Shown piece after piece: positions 1-8,547 of a stretch of 64,000 bases of DNA; position 1 is the first letter of the stretch; the number at the start of each line of letters is the position of its first letter. Under the pieces are notes generated by a model. The model was not told the origin of the DNA, searched no databases, and saw only the letters and a list, made by a program, of their open reading frames with translations. A program made the translations under genes and the position numbers. The DNA comes from JAPWJZ01 sp966211335 (GTDB lineage Bacteria > Pseudomonadota > Alphaproteobacteria > Micavibrionales > UBA2020): contig CBIHNF010000001.1 in assembly GCA_966211335.1 (NCBI GenBank), positions 1,984,001 to 2,048,000 of the forward strand, in the 5' to 3' direction.

Positions 1-35
1 GAAAACATAAAGTTTCATATTTCAGGAGAAGAACC

Positions 36-530
36 ATGAGCCATATCACAGCAACCTTCCCGACCCGCATGTCGGCAGAATCCGCCCTCCGCAGCCTTGA
101 AACCGCAGGCGTACGTGAAGACCAGGTCAGCCTCGTCGTCACGGAAGAAACCCGCGGTAACCACTTCCAGATCGAAGAAAAATCCCGTGCCGACGAAGGC
201 GCTGCTGCCGGTGCCACCTTCGGCGGTATCGTCGGTGCCATCCTCGGCTCCGTCCTCGCGGCCGGTACTATCGCCATTCCGGGCCTGAACCTTATCGTCG
301 TCGGCTCCCTCGCTTCCTCCCTCGCCGGTCTTGGCGCGGGCGCGGCAACGGGCGGCCTGCTTGGCGCCCTCGTCGGTGCCGGCATTCCCGCGCATGAAGC
401 GGCGCTTTATGAAGATGACCTGAAACAAGGCAACATCCTTCTCGCCGTCAAGCCGGATACGGATGACCAGAAGAGCCGCATCAAGAACATCCTGAACGAC
501 TCCAACGCGCTGAACGTCGCGACAGTCTAA
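36..530 (+). CDS. Glycine-rich membrane-associated stress-type protein
   Basis: 164 residues. The first 45 or so residues (ATFPTRMSAESALRSLETAG) resemble the small alpha/beta domain of general-stress proteins of the YflT/17M kind. Residues about 54-120 are a glycine/alanine-rich hydrophobic stretch with repeated GxxxG spacing, as in glycine-zipper membrane inserts. A charged tail follows. There is no signal peptide. An AGGAGAA ribosome site lies just ahead of the ATG, and a strong terminator follows the stop. The family assignment is by general resemblance only and the function is unknown; a role in envelope or osmotic stress is a guess. Confidence 0.75.
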   Translation: MSHITATFPTRMSAESALRSLETAGVREDQVSLVVTEETRGNHFQIEEKSRADEGAAAGATFGGIVGAILGSVLAAGTIAIPGLNLIVVGSLASSLAGLGAGAATGGLLGALVGAGIPAHEAALYEDDLKQGNILLAVKPDTDDQKSRIKNILNDSNALNVATV

Positions 531-570
531 GGATAAAAGTTTCGAGCATCGTCGAACATGCTCCGAAAAA

Positions 571-610
571 GAAGAAGGCGGGCCTTTAAAAGCCCGCCTT
601 CTTTTATTTT
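571..610. terminator. Bidirectional intrinsic terminator
   Basis: A 12-bp perfect stem (572-583 with 592-603) encloses an 8-nt loop. T-rich runs lie on both sides when read from either strand. It sits between the convergent ends of the glycine-rich protein gene (plus) and the exported protein gene at 629 (minus), so it can serve both. Confidence 0.85.
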
Positions 611-628
611 ACTGCAGTGTCAGTCCGT

Positions 629-1201
629 CTATTTCAGGGCGACGACAGTTTTCACCAGGTCTTGCAGTCTTTGTCCATCCGCCGCCTCGAAGGCCTGACC
701 CTTGGACTGTATCTGGATGAAAGCGGCGCCCGTCGCCGAGACGCGGAAAAGAATCCCCGCCCCGTACTGCTTTGCATCCCCTTTGCCGGCGCGAAACTCG
801 ATATACATGACAGGCCCTTTCATGGGGTCGTCATAGCTGGAAGCCGTCAGGATCTGGCTGGCTTCATAAAACTGCCGATAAAGCCCGGCGCGGATAGTCT
901 CCAGCAGTTTTGTGTCTTTGGCGGCGTCGCCGCTCAAGGAAAAATAATCGATGCCAAGGGTCCTGCTGGCATCCGCTGAATAGGTCAGCGCGGCACTGTG
1001 TTTGCCGGTAAAATCCGCTTGCCTAAAATTATGAAAACCAAGACTGTCGGCAATAGATTGAAACTCCTCGCCCAGATGGAGAAGTATCTGGCGGGGCTGT
1101 TCTTCAACAGTGGTGGAATTAAATGAATAGGAAGGGGTTGCCTGAAGAAGGCTGAATGTCAGAACAAGGGCGCAAAAGGCTGTTTTCACGTTCGACAACA
1201 T
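629..1201 (-). CDS. Exported protein of unknown function (paralogue of the next gene)
   Basis: 190 residues from the ATG at 1201. I chose this start because it opens directly into a signal peptide (MLSNVKTAFCALVLTFSLLQ, cleavage near PSYSF); the frame stays open upstream to 1270. No known domain is recognised. It appears related to the protein at 1303-1914: both have a signal peptide, an L-S-G-D-A block followed by a helical segment, and a late A-F-I-Q block, in the same order and spacing. The two lie in tandem on the minus strand about 100 bases apart. Periplasmic location is inferred. No function can be assigned. Confidence 0.7.
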   Translation of the reverse strand: MLSNVKTAFCALVLTFSLLQATPSYSFNSTTVEEQPRQILLHLGEEFQSIADSLGFHNFRQADFTGKHSAALTYSADASRTLGIDYFSLSGDAAKDTKLLETIRAGLYRQFYEASQILTASSYDDPMKGPVMYIEFRAGKGDAKQYGAGILFRVSATGAAFIQIQSKGQAFEAADGQRLQDLVKTVVALK

Positions 1202-1302
1202 TGTAAACTTATTGTAACACAAATGTAGCCGGGATGTAACTGAATATGAGCGCAATTTTCCTTCCGGCAAGAGCCGGCTTAATTTTTCTCGCCAAATTCA
1301 GC

Positions 1303-1914
1303 TTATTTTGTTTTCGCGCGCTCTTTCAGCACGGCACCTGTGGGGTTCACCATTTGGTGAATAGCCGCAATTTCTTCTTCTTTCAGTACCTTAACTCTCG
1401 CGTTTAACTGTATGAAAGCATAGGTTTTATCAGAAACTTTGCGGAAGGCGCTGGCGACCTGCAGCCAGTCCGCCTTGCCAGCATTCTGGGTGTACTGCAG
1501 GAACATCGCCTTGTCGCCATTTAAATAGTAGTTTTTGTCGGTGACGTCGGTGGCGGTGCGCTTGTACTGGCTCTCGAAACCCAAAATCAGCTTGTTGACC
1601 AGTTCTTTATCTGCTTCGGCATCCCCGCTGAGGCCATAAATGGTCATGGAGGTCATTCGCATCCACTGACTGGGATCGACGATATCCGCCGGCATGAACT
1701 GCAGCGTCAGGATGGTGCCGCCGTTGAGAATATTGCCCCAGACGAACTTCGGAGTGCCCGCCTGTTTTGCATAGATATCGAGATCATCGGCCGTCTTTTG
1801 CAGCAGCGCCTTACCCTGCGGATCCGTCACTGGCGTTTCAAATGCGCCTGCAGGCTGGGCACAGAATACGGCGGCCGACAGAAACAGGCAAAAAGCGATA
1901 TTTTTCATCATCAT
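1303..1914 (-). CDS. Exported protein of unknown function (paralogue of the 629-1201 gene)
   Basis: 203 residues from the ATG at 1914, preceded by GAGGGG. Upstream in-frame codons to 1971 lack a better site. The signal peptide is MMMKNIAFCLFLSAAVFC, with cleavage near PAGA-F. The mature part has no motif I recognise. It shares the LSGDA block and the AFIQ block with its downstream neighbour, so this looks like an old tandem duplication. It is transcribed divergently from eno, with about 130 bases between the starts. Confidence 0.72.
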   Translation of the reverse strand: MMMKNIAFCLFLSAAVFCAQPAGAFETPVTDPQGKALLQKTADDLDIYAKQAGTPKFVWGNILNGGTILTLQFMPADIVDPSQWMRMTSMTIYGLSGDAEADKELVNKLILGFESQYKRTATDVTDKNYYLNGDKAMFLQYTQNAGKADWLQVASAFRKVSDKTYAFIQLNARVKVLKEEEIAAIHQMVNPTGAVLKERAKTK

Positions 1915-2044
1915 GATATTCCCCTCATCTTCAATAATTCTAGCCGCAGATTGCCAAACTGTCATGAACAATAATTTGCCTTGCAGGCGTCCCGCGGTTA
2001 TTCTCGACCTCGGAATTCAACCAGACATAGAACGGAGAATATTC

Positions 2045-3373
2045 ATGAGTGCCATCGTAGACATCAATGCCCGCCAGATCCTTGACAGCCGCGGCAACCC
2101 GACCGTCGAAGTCGATGTCATTCTTGAAAGTGGCGTGATGGGCCGCGCGGCCGTGCCCTCCGGTGCCTCAACCGGCGCGCATGAAGCTGTTGAAAAGCGC
2201 GATGGCGACAAGAAGCGCTTCGGCGGTAAAGGCGTGCTGAAGGCCGTTGACGCGGTCAATACGGAAATTTATGAAACCATTGCCGGCATCGAGGCGTCTG
2301 AGCAGACGCTGATCGACACCATGATGATCGACCTCGACGGCACCGAAAACAAATCGCGTCTTGGCGCCAATGCCATCCTCGGCGTGTCGCTCGCGGTTGC
2401 AAAGGCGGCAGCGCTGGAACTTGACCAGCCGCTCTATCGCTATGTCGGCGGCACCTATGCCCACCTGCTGCCGACGCCGATGATGAACATCATCAACGGC
2501 GGCGCTCATGCCGACAACTCCATCGACTTTCAGGAATTCATGATCCTGCCCGTCGCGGCCGAAAATTGCGCCGACAGCATCCGCATCGGGGCCGAAATTT
2601 TTCATACGCTTAAGAAACTTCTTTCAGAAAATAGCTTCAATACCGCTGTCGGCGATGAAGGCGGCTTCGCGCCGAACTTTAAATCCGCCGATCAGGGGCT
2701 TGAATTTATTATGAAGGCGATTGAAACCGCAGGCTACAAGCCGGGTACCGAAGTTGCCCTCGGCCTTGATGTCGCGGCAACCGAGTTCTACAGCAAAGGC
2801 AAATATAACCTTGAAGGCGAAGGCAAAGTTTTCACCTCCGAGCAGATGATTGCCTTCTACGAAAAACTGGTCGCCAAATTCCCCATCGTTTCCATTGAAG
2901 ACGGCATGGCGGAAGACGACTGGGCAGGCTGGATTGAGCTTACCGCCCGCCTTGGCGACAAAGTGCAACTGGTCGGCGACGATCTGTTTGTCACGAACAC
3001 CACCCGACTGAAAGACGGCATTGCCAAGAAAGCCGCCAACGCCATTCTGGTAAAAGTGAACCAGATCGGCACGCTGACCGAAACGCTGAACGCTGTGCAG
3101 ACGGCACAGAAGGCGGGCTTCGGCGTCGTCTTCTCCCACCGCTCCGGCGAAACGGAAGACAGCACGATTGCCGACCTTGCCGTCGCGACCAATGCAGGTC
3201 AGATCAAAACCGGCTCCCTCTCCCGCTCCGACCGTATCGCCAAGTACAACCAGCTGATCCGCATTGAAGAACAGCTTGGACCTTCGGGCGAATTCGCGGG
3301 CCGCAGCGCACTGCGCCACCTTGCGAACAAGCCGTCGCTCCGCGCCGTCGAGGGCAAGAAAAAGCGGGCATGA
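2045..3373 (+). CDS. eno: Enolase (phosphopyruvate hydratase)
   Basis: 442 residues, normal length. Converts 2-phosphoglycerate to phosphoenolpyruvate in glycolysis; in many bacteria it is also part of the RNA degradosome. Visible are the N-terminal enolase fold (ARQILDSRGNPTVEVDV), the GDEGGFAPN loop with a catalytic acid near residue 205, the Mg ligand region VSIEDGM, the LVGDDLFVTN strand, the catalytic-lysine segment LVKVNQIGTLTET near 336 and the signature SHRSGETEDSTIADLAVA near 364. The start at 2045 is chosen from a GGAG site 8 bases upstream and from the MSAIVDI start usual for the family; the frame is open back to 1913. A hairpin terminator overlaps the stop codon. Confidence 0.98.
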   Translation: MSAIVDINARQILDSRGNPTVEVDVILESGVMGRAAVPSGASTGAHEAVEKRDGDKKRFGGKGVLKAVDAVNTEIYETIAGIEASEQTLIDTMMIDLDGTENKSRLGANAILGVSLAVAKAAALELDQPLYRYVGGTYAHLLPTPMMNIINGGAHADNSIDFQEFMILPVAAENCADSIRIGAEIFHTLKKLLSENSFNTAVGDEGGFAPNFKSADQGLEFIMKAIETAGYKPGTEVALGLDVAATEFYSKGKYNLEGEGKVFTSEQMIAFYEKLVAKFPIVSIEDGMAEDDWAGWIELTARLGDKVQLVGDDLFVTNTTRLKDGIAKKAANAILVKVNQIGTLTETLNAVQTAQKAGFGVVFSHRSGETEDSTIADLAVATNAGQIKTGSLSRSDRIAKYNQLIRIEEQLGPSGEFAGRSALRHLANKPSLRAVEGKKKRA

Positions 3374-3400
3374 CGCTTTTGACGTCATACCCGCCTTTTA
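3364..3400. terminator. Bidirectional terminator overlapping the eno stop codon
   Basis: A 12-bp stem with one mismatch (3364-3375 with 3383-3394) and a 7-nt loop is followed by CTTTT on the plus strand and a T-run on the minus strand. The stem starts inside the last eno codons. It lies between convergent eno and the PfpI-family gene. Confidence 0.75.
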
Positions 3401-3414
3401 CCCTATCCGGTAAC

Positions 3415-4026
3415 TTAAGCCGAAAGATGCGGGGCGCCCTTGGCCTTACCCGCTGCCGGATTGTCGATCTCGTCAATTTTGCTGGTGACAGCCTTCATCC
3501 ACGGGGCAAGGTCCGCCGGCCAGCGCGCGGTGATGAACTGCCCGTCGGTCACAGCCTTGTCGTTGACATAGGTCGCGCCGGCTTCCGTGATTTCGTCCTC
3601 GATTGCCGGCCAGCCGGCAATCACCCGGCCCTCGATAACCTTGGCGGCAGCCAGAAGCTGCGGGCCGTGGCAGATGGCGGCGATGGGGCGGCCGGTGGCG
3701 GCGAAATTCTTCACAAGGGTCAGGGCAACGTCGTTCTTGACCAGCTCCGCCGGAGCCTTGCCGCCCGGCAGCACAAGCAGGTCGTAGTCACCCGCCTGAA
3801 CATCTGTCAGCTTGCGCGTCACGGGCAGTTCATAGCCCATCTTGCCCTTGAACTTGCCGTCGGGCGTTGCGACATCAACGTGAAAGCCCATCTCCGTCAG
3901 ACGGTAATAGGGGTAGAAAAACTCAAGGTCTTCCACCTTGTCGGCCGTGATGATGAGGGCCGACTTTGCACCCGCCTGTTCCAGCGTTTTCGCGGTATAG
4001 ACGTCATCGGGAATTTTATCAGCCAT
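3415..4026 (-). CDS. DJ-1/PfpI-family protein
   Basis: 203 residues, cytoplasmic. Members of the DJ-1/PfpI superfamily act as glyoxalase/deglycase-type enzymes, chaperones or proteases. The nucleophile elbow AAICHGPQLL places Cys119 followed by His120, and the acidic partner lies in DKVEDLEFFYP (Glu32/Glu35). LLVLPGGKAP is the conserved strand before it. GGAG lies ahead of the ATG. The exact reaction cannot be told from sequence. Its start is only 11 bases from the start of the divergent gene at 4038, so the two promoters must overlap coding sequence. Confidence 0.88.
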   Translation of the reverse strand: MADKIPDDVYTAKTLEQAGAKSALIITADKVEDLEFFYPYYRLTEMGFHVDVATPDGKFKGKMGYELPVTRKLTDVQAGDYDLLVLPGGKAPAELVKNDVALTLVKNFAATGRPIAAICHGPQLLAAAKVIEGRVIAGWPAIEDEITEAGATYVNDKAVTDGQFITARWPADLAPWMKAVTSKIDEIDNPAAGKAKGAPHLSA

Positions 4027-4037
4027 AGGTCATCTCC

Positions 4038-4889
4038 ATGTTTTTGAAATCTGTACGGGAAATCAACGCTTCAATCGCCGTGAAGTTCCTGTTTTTCGCA
4101 TCCGTTTTCTGTCTAATCGCAGGTATTGCGCGGGCAGACAGTTACGAAGACAAAGTGCATGCCGACCCCTTCTACCAGACCATTCTGGATGTCGCCAAAA
4201 CGACCAAGGGACGGGAAATGCTCGACTTCCTGGATGGCAAGCTTCAGGAGGACGCGCGGCATGTGCATGCCATTTCCCTCTGGCTGCGCGATAACTCCAT
4301 CAACCAGAAAGACCCGAAGAAAATCAATTCGCTTTATTTCCTGTCGTATTCCGACACGCTGTCGACCATCGCAGCCTCCTACAAAGATGCGGGCGATCCC
4401 GAGCAGTACCGGGAGCTGATGGCTTCTTCCGTCCTCAACCTCTATATCTTCGAGCTGATGGCAAGCATCGATGCCGCCCGCTGCCAGGACCCGACCGCGC
4501 TTCAGGCGATCACCAAAGGCATGGTTCTGCCGCGCGTCAACGACCTCGGCCGCCCCGTCTTCGCCATGTTTCCCCGGGAGCGTTTTGACGACCTTGAAAA
4601 GACGGCGCTATTGATGGAAGAAAAAACCACCGCCCGCCCGCCGAATGTGGATATCTGCTCCCTCGGTCAGGCGCGCCTCCGCGACCTTGCCGCCGCACCC
4701 GGCGTCCAGCAGAAGGAAATTCCCGACTCCCGCTACGCCGGTGGCACAAGGACGGAGCTGATACCGCCCGCGGGATATTCCTTCGTTCCGGCGATGGTGC
4801 CAGACAGCGAATGGCTGGTCACCCGCAACAAGCTGCTTTCGGTCGTGACCAGCGGCTGGGCCAAACGCTACGATGCCTTCGCCCGCTAG
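4038..4889 (+). CDS. Exported protein of unknown function with two conserved cysteines (family B)
   Basis: 283 residues. A signal peptide (KFLFFASVFCLIAGIARA) starts after a 14-residue lead. A GTG at 4080 would give a conventional signal peptide and is a possible true start. The mature protein has no known domain but matches the protein at 7685-8467 in several blocks: a W-L-x-D-N segment, R-C-x-D-P around Cys149, a second cysteine (Cys207) before a glycine, and a late W-L-x-x-R-N block. The cysteines are 58 residues apart here and 56 in the relative, so a periplasmic disulfide is likely. Function unknown. Confidence 0.72.
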   Translation: MFLKSVREINASIAVKFLFFASVFCLIAGIARADSYEDKVHADPFYQTILDVAKTTKGREMLDFLDGKLQEDARHVHAISLWLRDNSINQKDPKKINSLYFLSYSDTLSTIAASYKDAGDPEQYRELMASSVLNLYIFELMASIDAARCQDPTALQAITKGMVLPRVNDLGRPVFAMFPRERFDDLEKTALLMEEKTTARPPNVDICSLGQARLRDLAAAPGVQQKEIPDSRYAGGTRTELIPPAGYSFVPAMVPDSEWLVTRNKLLSVVTSGWAKRYDAFAR

Positions 4890-5016
4890 TCTTTGATTCT
4901 TCTACATTTATCCGAATGATCATCGATTTATCTTGATATTATGGCAAACCTTAGGTATCGTCTCTCCCAATCAAAGCTTCAGGGGATCAACCCCACAAGG
5001 CAAAACAAGGTGTGTC

Positions 5017-5466
5017 ATGGAAAACAAAGCGTCGCTCAACCCCGCATTCAACAAATTCGCCGGCAAAATCGTCAATATGGCGGAGGTCAATAACCTGCAG
5101 TATTCGGCAGGCTTTGCAGGCTTCACCGAGCGGCTGCGTGACGGCTTCAAAAGCGCCGTTGAACTGGTCAAAATTCCCTTCCTGCCCCATTCGCCGAGTT
5201 CAGAATACAAGGACCTGCCGCAGGTATATGTGACCGCCGGCAAGAGCGAGTTCGAGCCGCAAAAAGGCCGCGATGTTTATTTCGAAGTTTCGACGGCCCT
5301 GTCGTTCATGGATGCCTCTCTCGGGAAATCTGCGCTTCTTCCCAGTTTCTTAAGCGCCATCGAGCGCGCGCCGGATCACGTCGACAAACTGGCTGCGGAC
5401 AAACTGAAGCTTGCGGATAAATATTCCTTCACCGCAACCACAGTCCGGATCGGCTTTACGGCTTAA
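5017..5466 (+). CDS. Conserved-looking protein of unknown function
   Basis: 149 residues from the ATG at 5017, with AAGG about 7 bases upstream; the frame is open back to 4933 but without a ribosome site. It has no signal peptide, membrane segment or motif I recognise. The sequence is mixed and well behaved (few rare codons), consistent with a real soluble protein. It ends 7 bases before the convergent pyrG stop. Confidence 0.6.
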   Translation: MENKASLNPAFNKFAGKIVNMAEVNNLQYSAGFAGFTERLRDGFKSAVELVKIPFLPHSPSSEYKDLPQVYVTAGKSEFEPQKGRDVYFEVSTALSFMDASLGKSALLPSFLSAIERAPDHVDKLAADKLKLADKYSFTATTVRIGFTA

Positions 5467-5473
5467 GCGCGCG

Positions 5474-7099
5474 TCAAACGAGGTGTGTCTGCTCTTTCGC
5501 GGCCTTGATGAAGCTGGTGAACAGCGGATGCGGCTCGAAGGGTTTTGATTTCAGCTCCGGGTGGAACTGGACGCCGACGAACCACGGGTGGTCTTTCAGC
5601 TCGATCATTTCCGGCAGCTTGCCGTCCGGCGACATGCCGCAGAAAACAACGCCCGCGTCTTCCAGCTGTTTCTGATAGGTCGTGTTGACCTCATAGCGGT
5701 GGCGGTGACGTTCCGAAATCATGTCGCTGCCGTAGATGCTGTGCACCAGCGTGCCGGGCGTGACCTTCGCCTGATAGGCGCCAAGGCGCATCGTGCCGCC
5801 CATATCGCCGGCGGCCGCGCGTTTTTCCAGCTCGTTGCCTTTCGTCCATTCGGTCATCAGGCCGACGACAGGGTTGCCGTATTTGCCGAATTCGGAGGAG
5901 CCGACATCGTTCAGCCCCGCCTTGTGGCGCGCGATTTCAATCACGGCCATCTGCATGCCAAGGCAGATGCCGAAATAGGGAATTTTATGCTCTCGCGCAT
6001 ATTGCACGGCGCGAATTTTCCCTTCTGTTCCACGCTCGCCAAAACCGCCCGGCACAAGAATGCCGTCGAGGTTGTCGAGCAGGTGGAAGGAATCGTCTTT
6101 TTCAAAAACCTCGGCATTCAGCCAGTTGAGGTTGACCTTCACGTTATTGGCAAAGCCGCCGTGGGTCAGCGCTTCCGACAGTGACTTGTAGCTGTCGAGC
6201 AGCGAAGTATATTTGCCGACGATGCCGATATTCACTTCGCCTTCGGGATGCTGCACCTTGTTGACGATCTTTTCCCATTTGGAAAGGTCGGGCTTCGGCG
6301 CAGAAATATCGAAGTAGCTCAAGACCGCGTCATCAAGCCCTTCGCGGTGATAGCTGATGGGCACCTGGTAAATGCTGGAAACATCGAGCGCGGGAATAAC
6401 GCGTTCGGCGGGAATATTGCAGAACAGCGCGATCTTGCGGCGCTCTTCGACGGGAATTTCGCGGTCGGCGCGGATGAGCAAAATACCGGCCTGAATACCG
6501 ACCGACAGCAGCTCCTTTACCGAGTGCTGGGTCGGCTTCGTCTTCAGCTCACCCGCCGTCTTGATATAGGGCATTAGCGTGACGTGAATGAAGAGAGCGT
6601 TCTTGTGGCCGACTTCATTGCCGAACTGGCGGATGGCTTCGAGGAAAGGCAGACTTTCAATGTCGCCGACGGTGCCGCCGACTTCGCACAAGACAAAATC
6701 CGCATCGCCGTTGTCAGAGCCGATGAAGTTTTTAATCTCGTTGGTGATGTGCGGAATGACCTGCACGGTCGCGCCAAGGTAATCCCCCTTGCGCTCCTTC
6801 TGCAGCACGTTCCAGTAGATGCGGCCGGTGGTGATGTTGTCGGACTTGCGTGCGGGCACGCCGGTGAAGCGCTCGTAGTGGCCAAGGTCGAGGTCGGCCT
6901 CCGCGCCGTCGTCCGTCACATAGCATTCGCCGTGCTGATACGGACTCATGGTGCCGGGGTCGATGTTCAGGTAGGGATCCAGCTTGCGAAGACGAACCTT
7001 GAAGCCCCGCGCCTGCAGGACCGAGCCGAGAGCGGCGGAGGCAAGGCCTTTGCCGAGGGAAGAAACAACACCGCCGGTAATAAAGATAAAGCGTGGCAC
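5474..7099 (-). CDS. pyrG: CTP synthase
   Basis: 541 residues, normal length. Makes CTP from UTP, ATP and glutamine. The N-terminal synthase domain starts FIFITGGVVSSLGKGLASA (P-loop) and contains the conserved DPYLNIDPGTMSPYQHGE block. The C-terminal class I glutamine amidotransferase domain has the catalytic-cysteine elbow PYFGICLGMQ (near residue 380) and the His/Glu of GVQFHPELKS. It lies 33 bases downstream of secG on the same strand, an arrangement common in alphaproteobacteria, and is probably co-transcribed with it. Confidence 0.98.
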   Translation of the reverse strand: MPRFIFITGGVVSSLGKGLASAALGSVLQARGFKVRLRKLDPYLNIDPGTMSPYQHGECYVTDDGAEADLDLGHYERFTGVPARKSDNITTGRIYWNVLQKERKGDYLGATVQVIPHITNEIKNFIGSDNGDADFVLCEVGGTVGDIESLPFLEAIRQFGNEVGHKNALFIHVTLMPYIKTAGELKTKPTQHSVKELLSVGIQAGILLIRADREIPVEERRKIALFCNIPAERVIPALDVSSIYQVPISYHREGLDDAVLSYFDISAPKPDLSKWEKIVNKVQHPEGEVNIGIVGKYTSLLDSYKSLSEALTHGGFANNVKVNLNWLNAEVFEKDDSFHLLDNLDGILVPGGFGERGTEGKIRAVQYAREHKIPYFGICLGMQMAVIEIARHKAGLNDVGSSEFGKYGNPVVGLMTEWTKGNELEKRAAAGDMGGTMRLGAYQAKVTPGTLVHSIYGSDMISERHRHRYEVNTTYQKQLEDAGVVFCGMSPDGKLPEMIELKDHPWFVGVQFHPELKSKPFEPHPLFTSFIKAAKEQTHLV

Positions 7100-7132
7100 G
7101 GCAGGAAACCCCTTTCCCTTATTTTATTCGCG

Positions 7133-7594
7133 TTACTTCGAAACCGGCGCCTTCGGCGATTTCTTTTTCGGCGTTTCTTTTTTCGCGGGCGCGGTATCGG
7201 TCACACCTGCTTTTTTATCTTCTTCGGCTTTTTTCTCTTCAACGGGCGCAACTTCCTTCTCGGGCGTTACTGTCGAGCCGTCTTGAACGGGCGCTTTGGG
7301 CGCGCCTGCTTTTTGCTCAATCGCCGCCTTGTCGCCGGTGTCGACGTCAAGGATGCTGCGCGCGCGCGGGTGCTGGTTGGCGGAAATGGCCAGCAGCAGG
7401 CTGGTCAGGAAGAACAGGCCGGCCAGAATTGTCGTCATGCGCGTCAGCACATCCGCACCGCGTCGCGGCGCCATCATATTCGACATGGAGCCGGAATTGC
7501 CCATGAAGCCGCCGGCTTCCGACGGCTGGATCAGGATCGTGATGATGATCGAGACCGCGACAATGAGGTGAATGACGAGTAATACAGCTTCCAT
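7133..7594 (-). CDS. secG: Protein translocase subunit SecG
   Basis: 153 residues. Accessory subunit of the SecYEG protein-export channel in the inner membrane. Two membrane segments flank the typical SecG loop (QPSEAGGFMGNSGSMSNM, then APRRGADVLTRMT). The C-terminal half, from about residue 83, is a low-complexity tail rich in Lys, Glu, Ala and Pro, longer than in enteric SecG but seen in related bacteria. It is followed closely by pyrG. Confidence 0.93.
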   Translation of the reverse strand: MEAVLLVIHLIVAVSIIITILIQPSEAGGFMGNSGSMSNMMAPRRGADVLTRMTTILAGLFFLTSLLLAISANQHPRARSILDVDTGDKAAIEQKAGAPKAPVQDGSTVTPEKEVAPVEEKKAEEDKKAGVTDTAPAKKETPKKKSPKAPVSK

Positions 7595-7684
7595 GGCTTT
7601 TGAAGTCCGCCTTTATTATGGGAACGAATGTTTGTTATTCCAGGTGCATATCTAGTGGAATTCCGGCCGAAAAACCAGAGGTTT

Positions 7685-8467
7685 TTATTTCTTGTCCTTG
7701 AAGGAATAATACATGCCGGACCAGAGGTTTTTATAGCGGCCGCGCAGCTCGTTACGTTTCTGCAGCCAGGCCATCGGGTCGATGTCCGTGGGCTTGTAAC
7801 CCGGCGTCGATTTGGCCATGTCGCCTTTGGAGCAGAGCCAGGTATTCAACGGACGGTCGGGATGCAGGCGCTCCACTTCCGTCGCGTAATAGGCCAGAAG
7901 GTCAAACTGCTCTTTTGTTAAAATCGTGTAGGATTGCGAAAGATCCCGATAGCGCGGCACCACGCTTGCGTCGATCACTTTTGAAACGCTCGGGTCACCG
8001 CAGCGCTCGGCATCGGCGGCACCGATGACTTCATAAGCCATCAGTGATTTCAAGGCATTCGACGTTGAATTGCGGCGGTCGGCGTCCTTGCCCACGGCCT
8101 GTGCGACGGCGGCACGCTGGGTTTCAAGGTCTGCCAGCACCATGAAGTATGCGGCGTTGAAATTCTGCTTCGTTGCGTCCTGCGTATCGAAAGTATTATC
8201 CGACAGCCAGCGCACCGCGACATCCTGCGGGTTCAGCTGCTGCGGCGCGGGCAGGACGGAGAGGCCTTCGCTCAGAATTTTCAATGTTTCGGAAACATTG
8301 CCCGTCGATGCAGTAGATGACAGCGCGCCGTAAAAAATATCCGCGCGCTCGCGCTGGGCCGCGATGCTTTCAGCGCGCTCAAGCGCCTTGGCTTTCTGGG
8401 CATAGGCAGGCTGCAGCGCAATGGTCAAAGGCAGGGCAAGAAAAGCAAGAATGATGAGCCGGTTCAT
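7685..8467 (-). CDS. Exported protein of unknown function with two conserved cysteines (family B)
   Basis: 260 residues with a signal peptide (MNRLIILAFLALPLTIALQ, cleavage near AYA-Q). It is a relative of the 4038-4889 product: shared WLSDN-like segment, R-C-G-D-P around Cys156, Cys212 in W-L-C-S-K-G, and a late WLQKRNEL block. The rest is helical and uncharacterised. It lies between tpiA and secG on the same strand, with gaps of 80 and 90 bases, so it may be read through from tpiA. Periplasmic location is inferred and function is unknown. Confidence 0.75.
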   Translation of the reverse strand: MNRLIILAFLALPLTIALQPAYAQKAKALERAESIAAQRERADIFYGALSSTASTGNVSETLKILSEGLSVLPAPQQLNPQDVAVRWLSDNTFDTQDATKQNFNAAYFMVLADLETQRAAVAQAVGKDADRRNSTSNALKSLMAYEVIGAADAERCGDPSVSKVIDASVVPRYRDLSQSYTILTKEQFDLLAYYATEVERLHPDRPLNTWLCSKGDMAKSTPGYKPTDIDPMAWLQKRNELRGRYKNLWSGMYYSFKDKK

Positions 8468-8547
8468 GATTTAAGTCTCCTCGCGGGCCGAGTGTAGCCA
8501 ACAAGCGGCCTGCATACAAGCGGCGCAAAATAACGTTATGACCAATC

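Noticed and set aside
1915..2044. eno promoter
   Set aside because: TTGCCA at 1951 and TAATTT at 1972 are only 15 bases apart; no pair of boxes is good enough to report.
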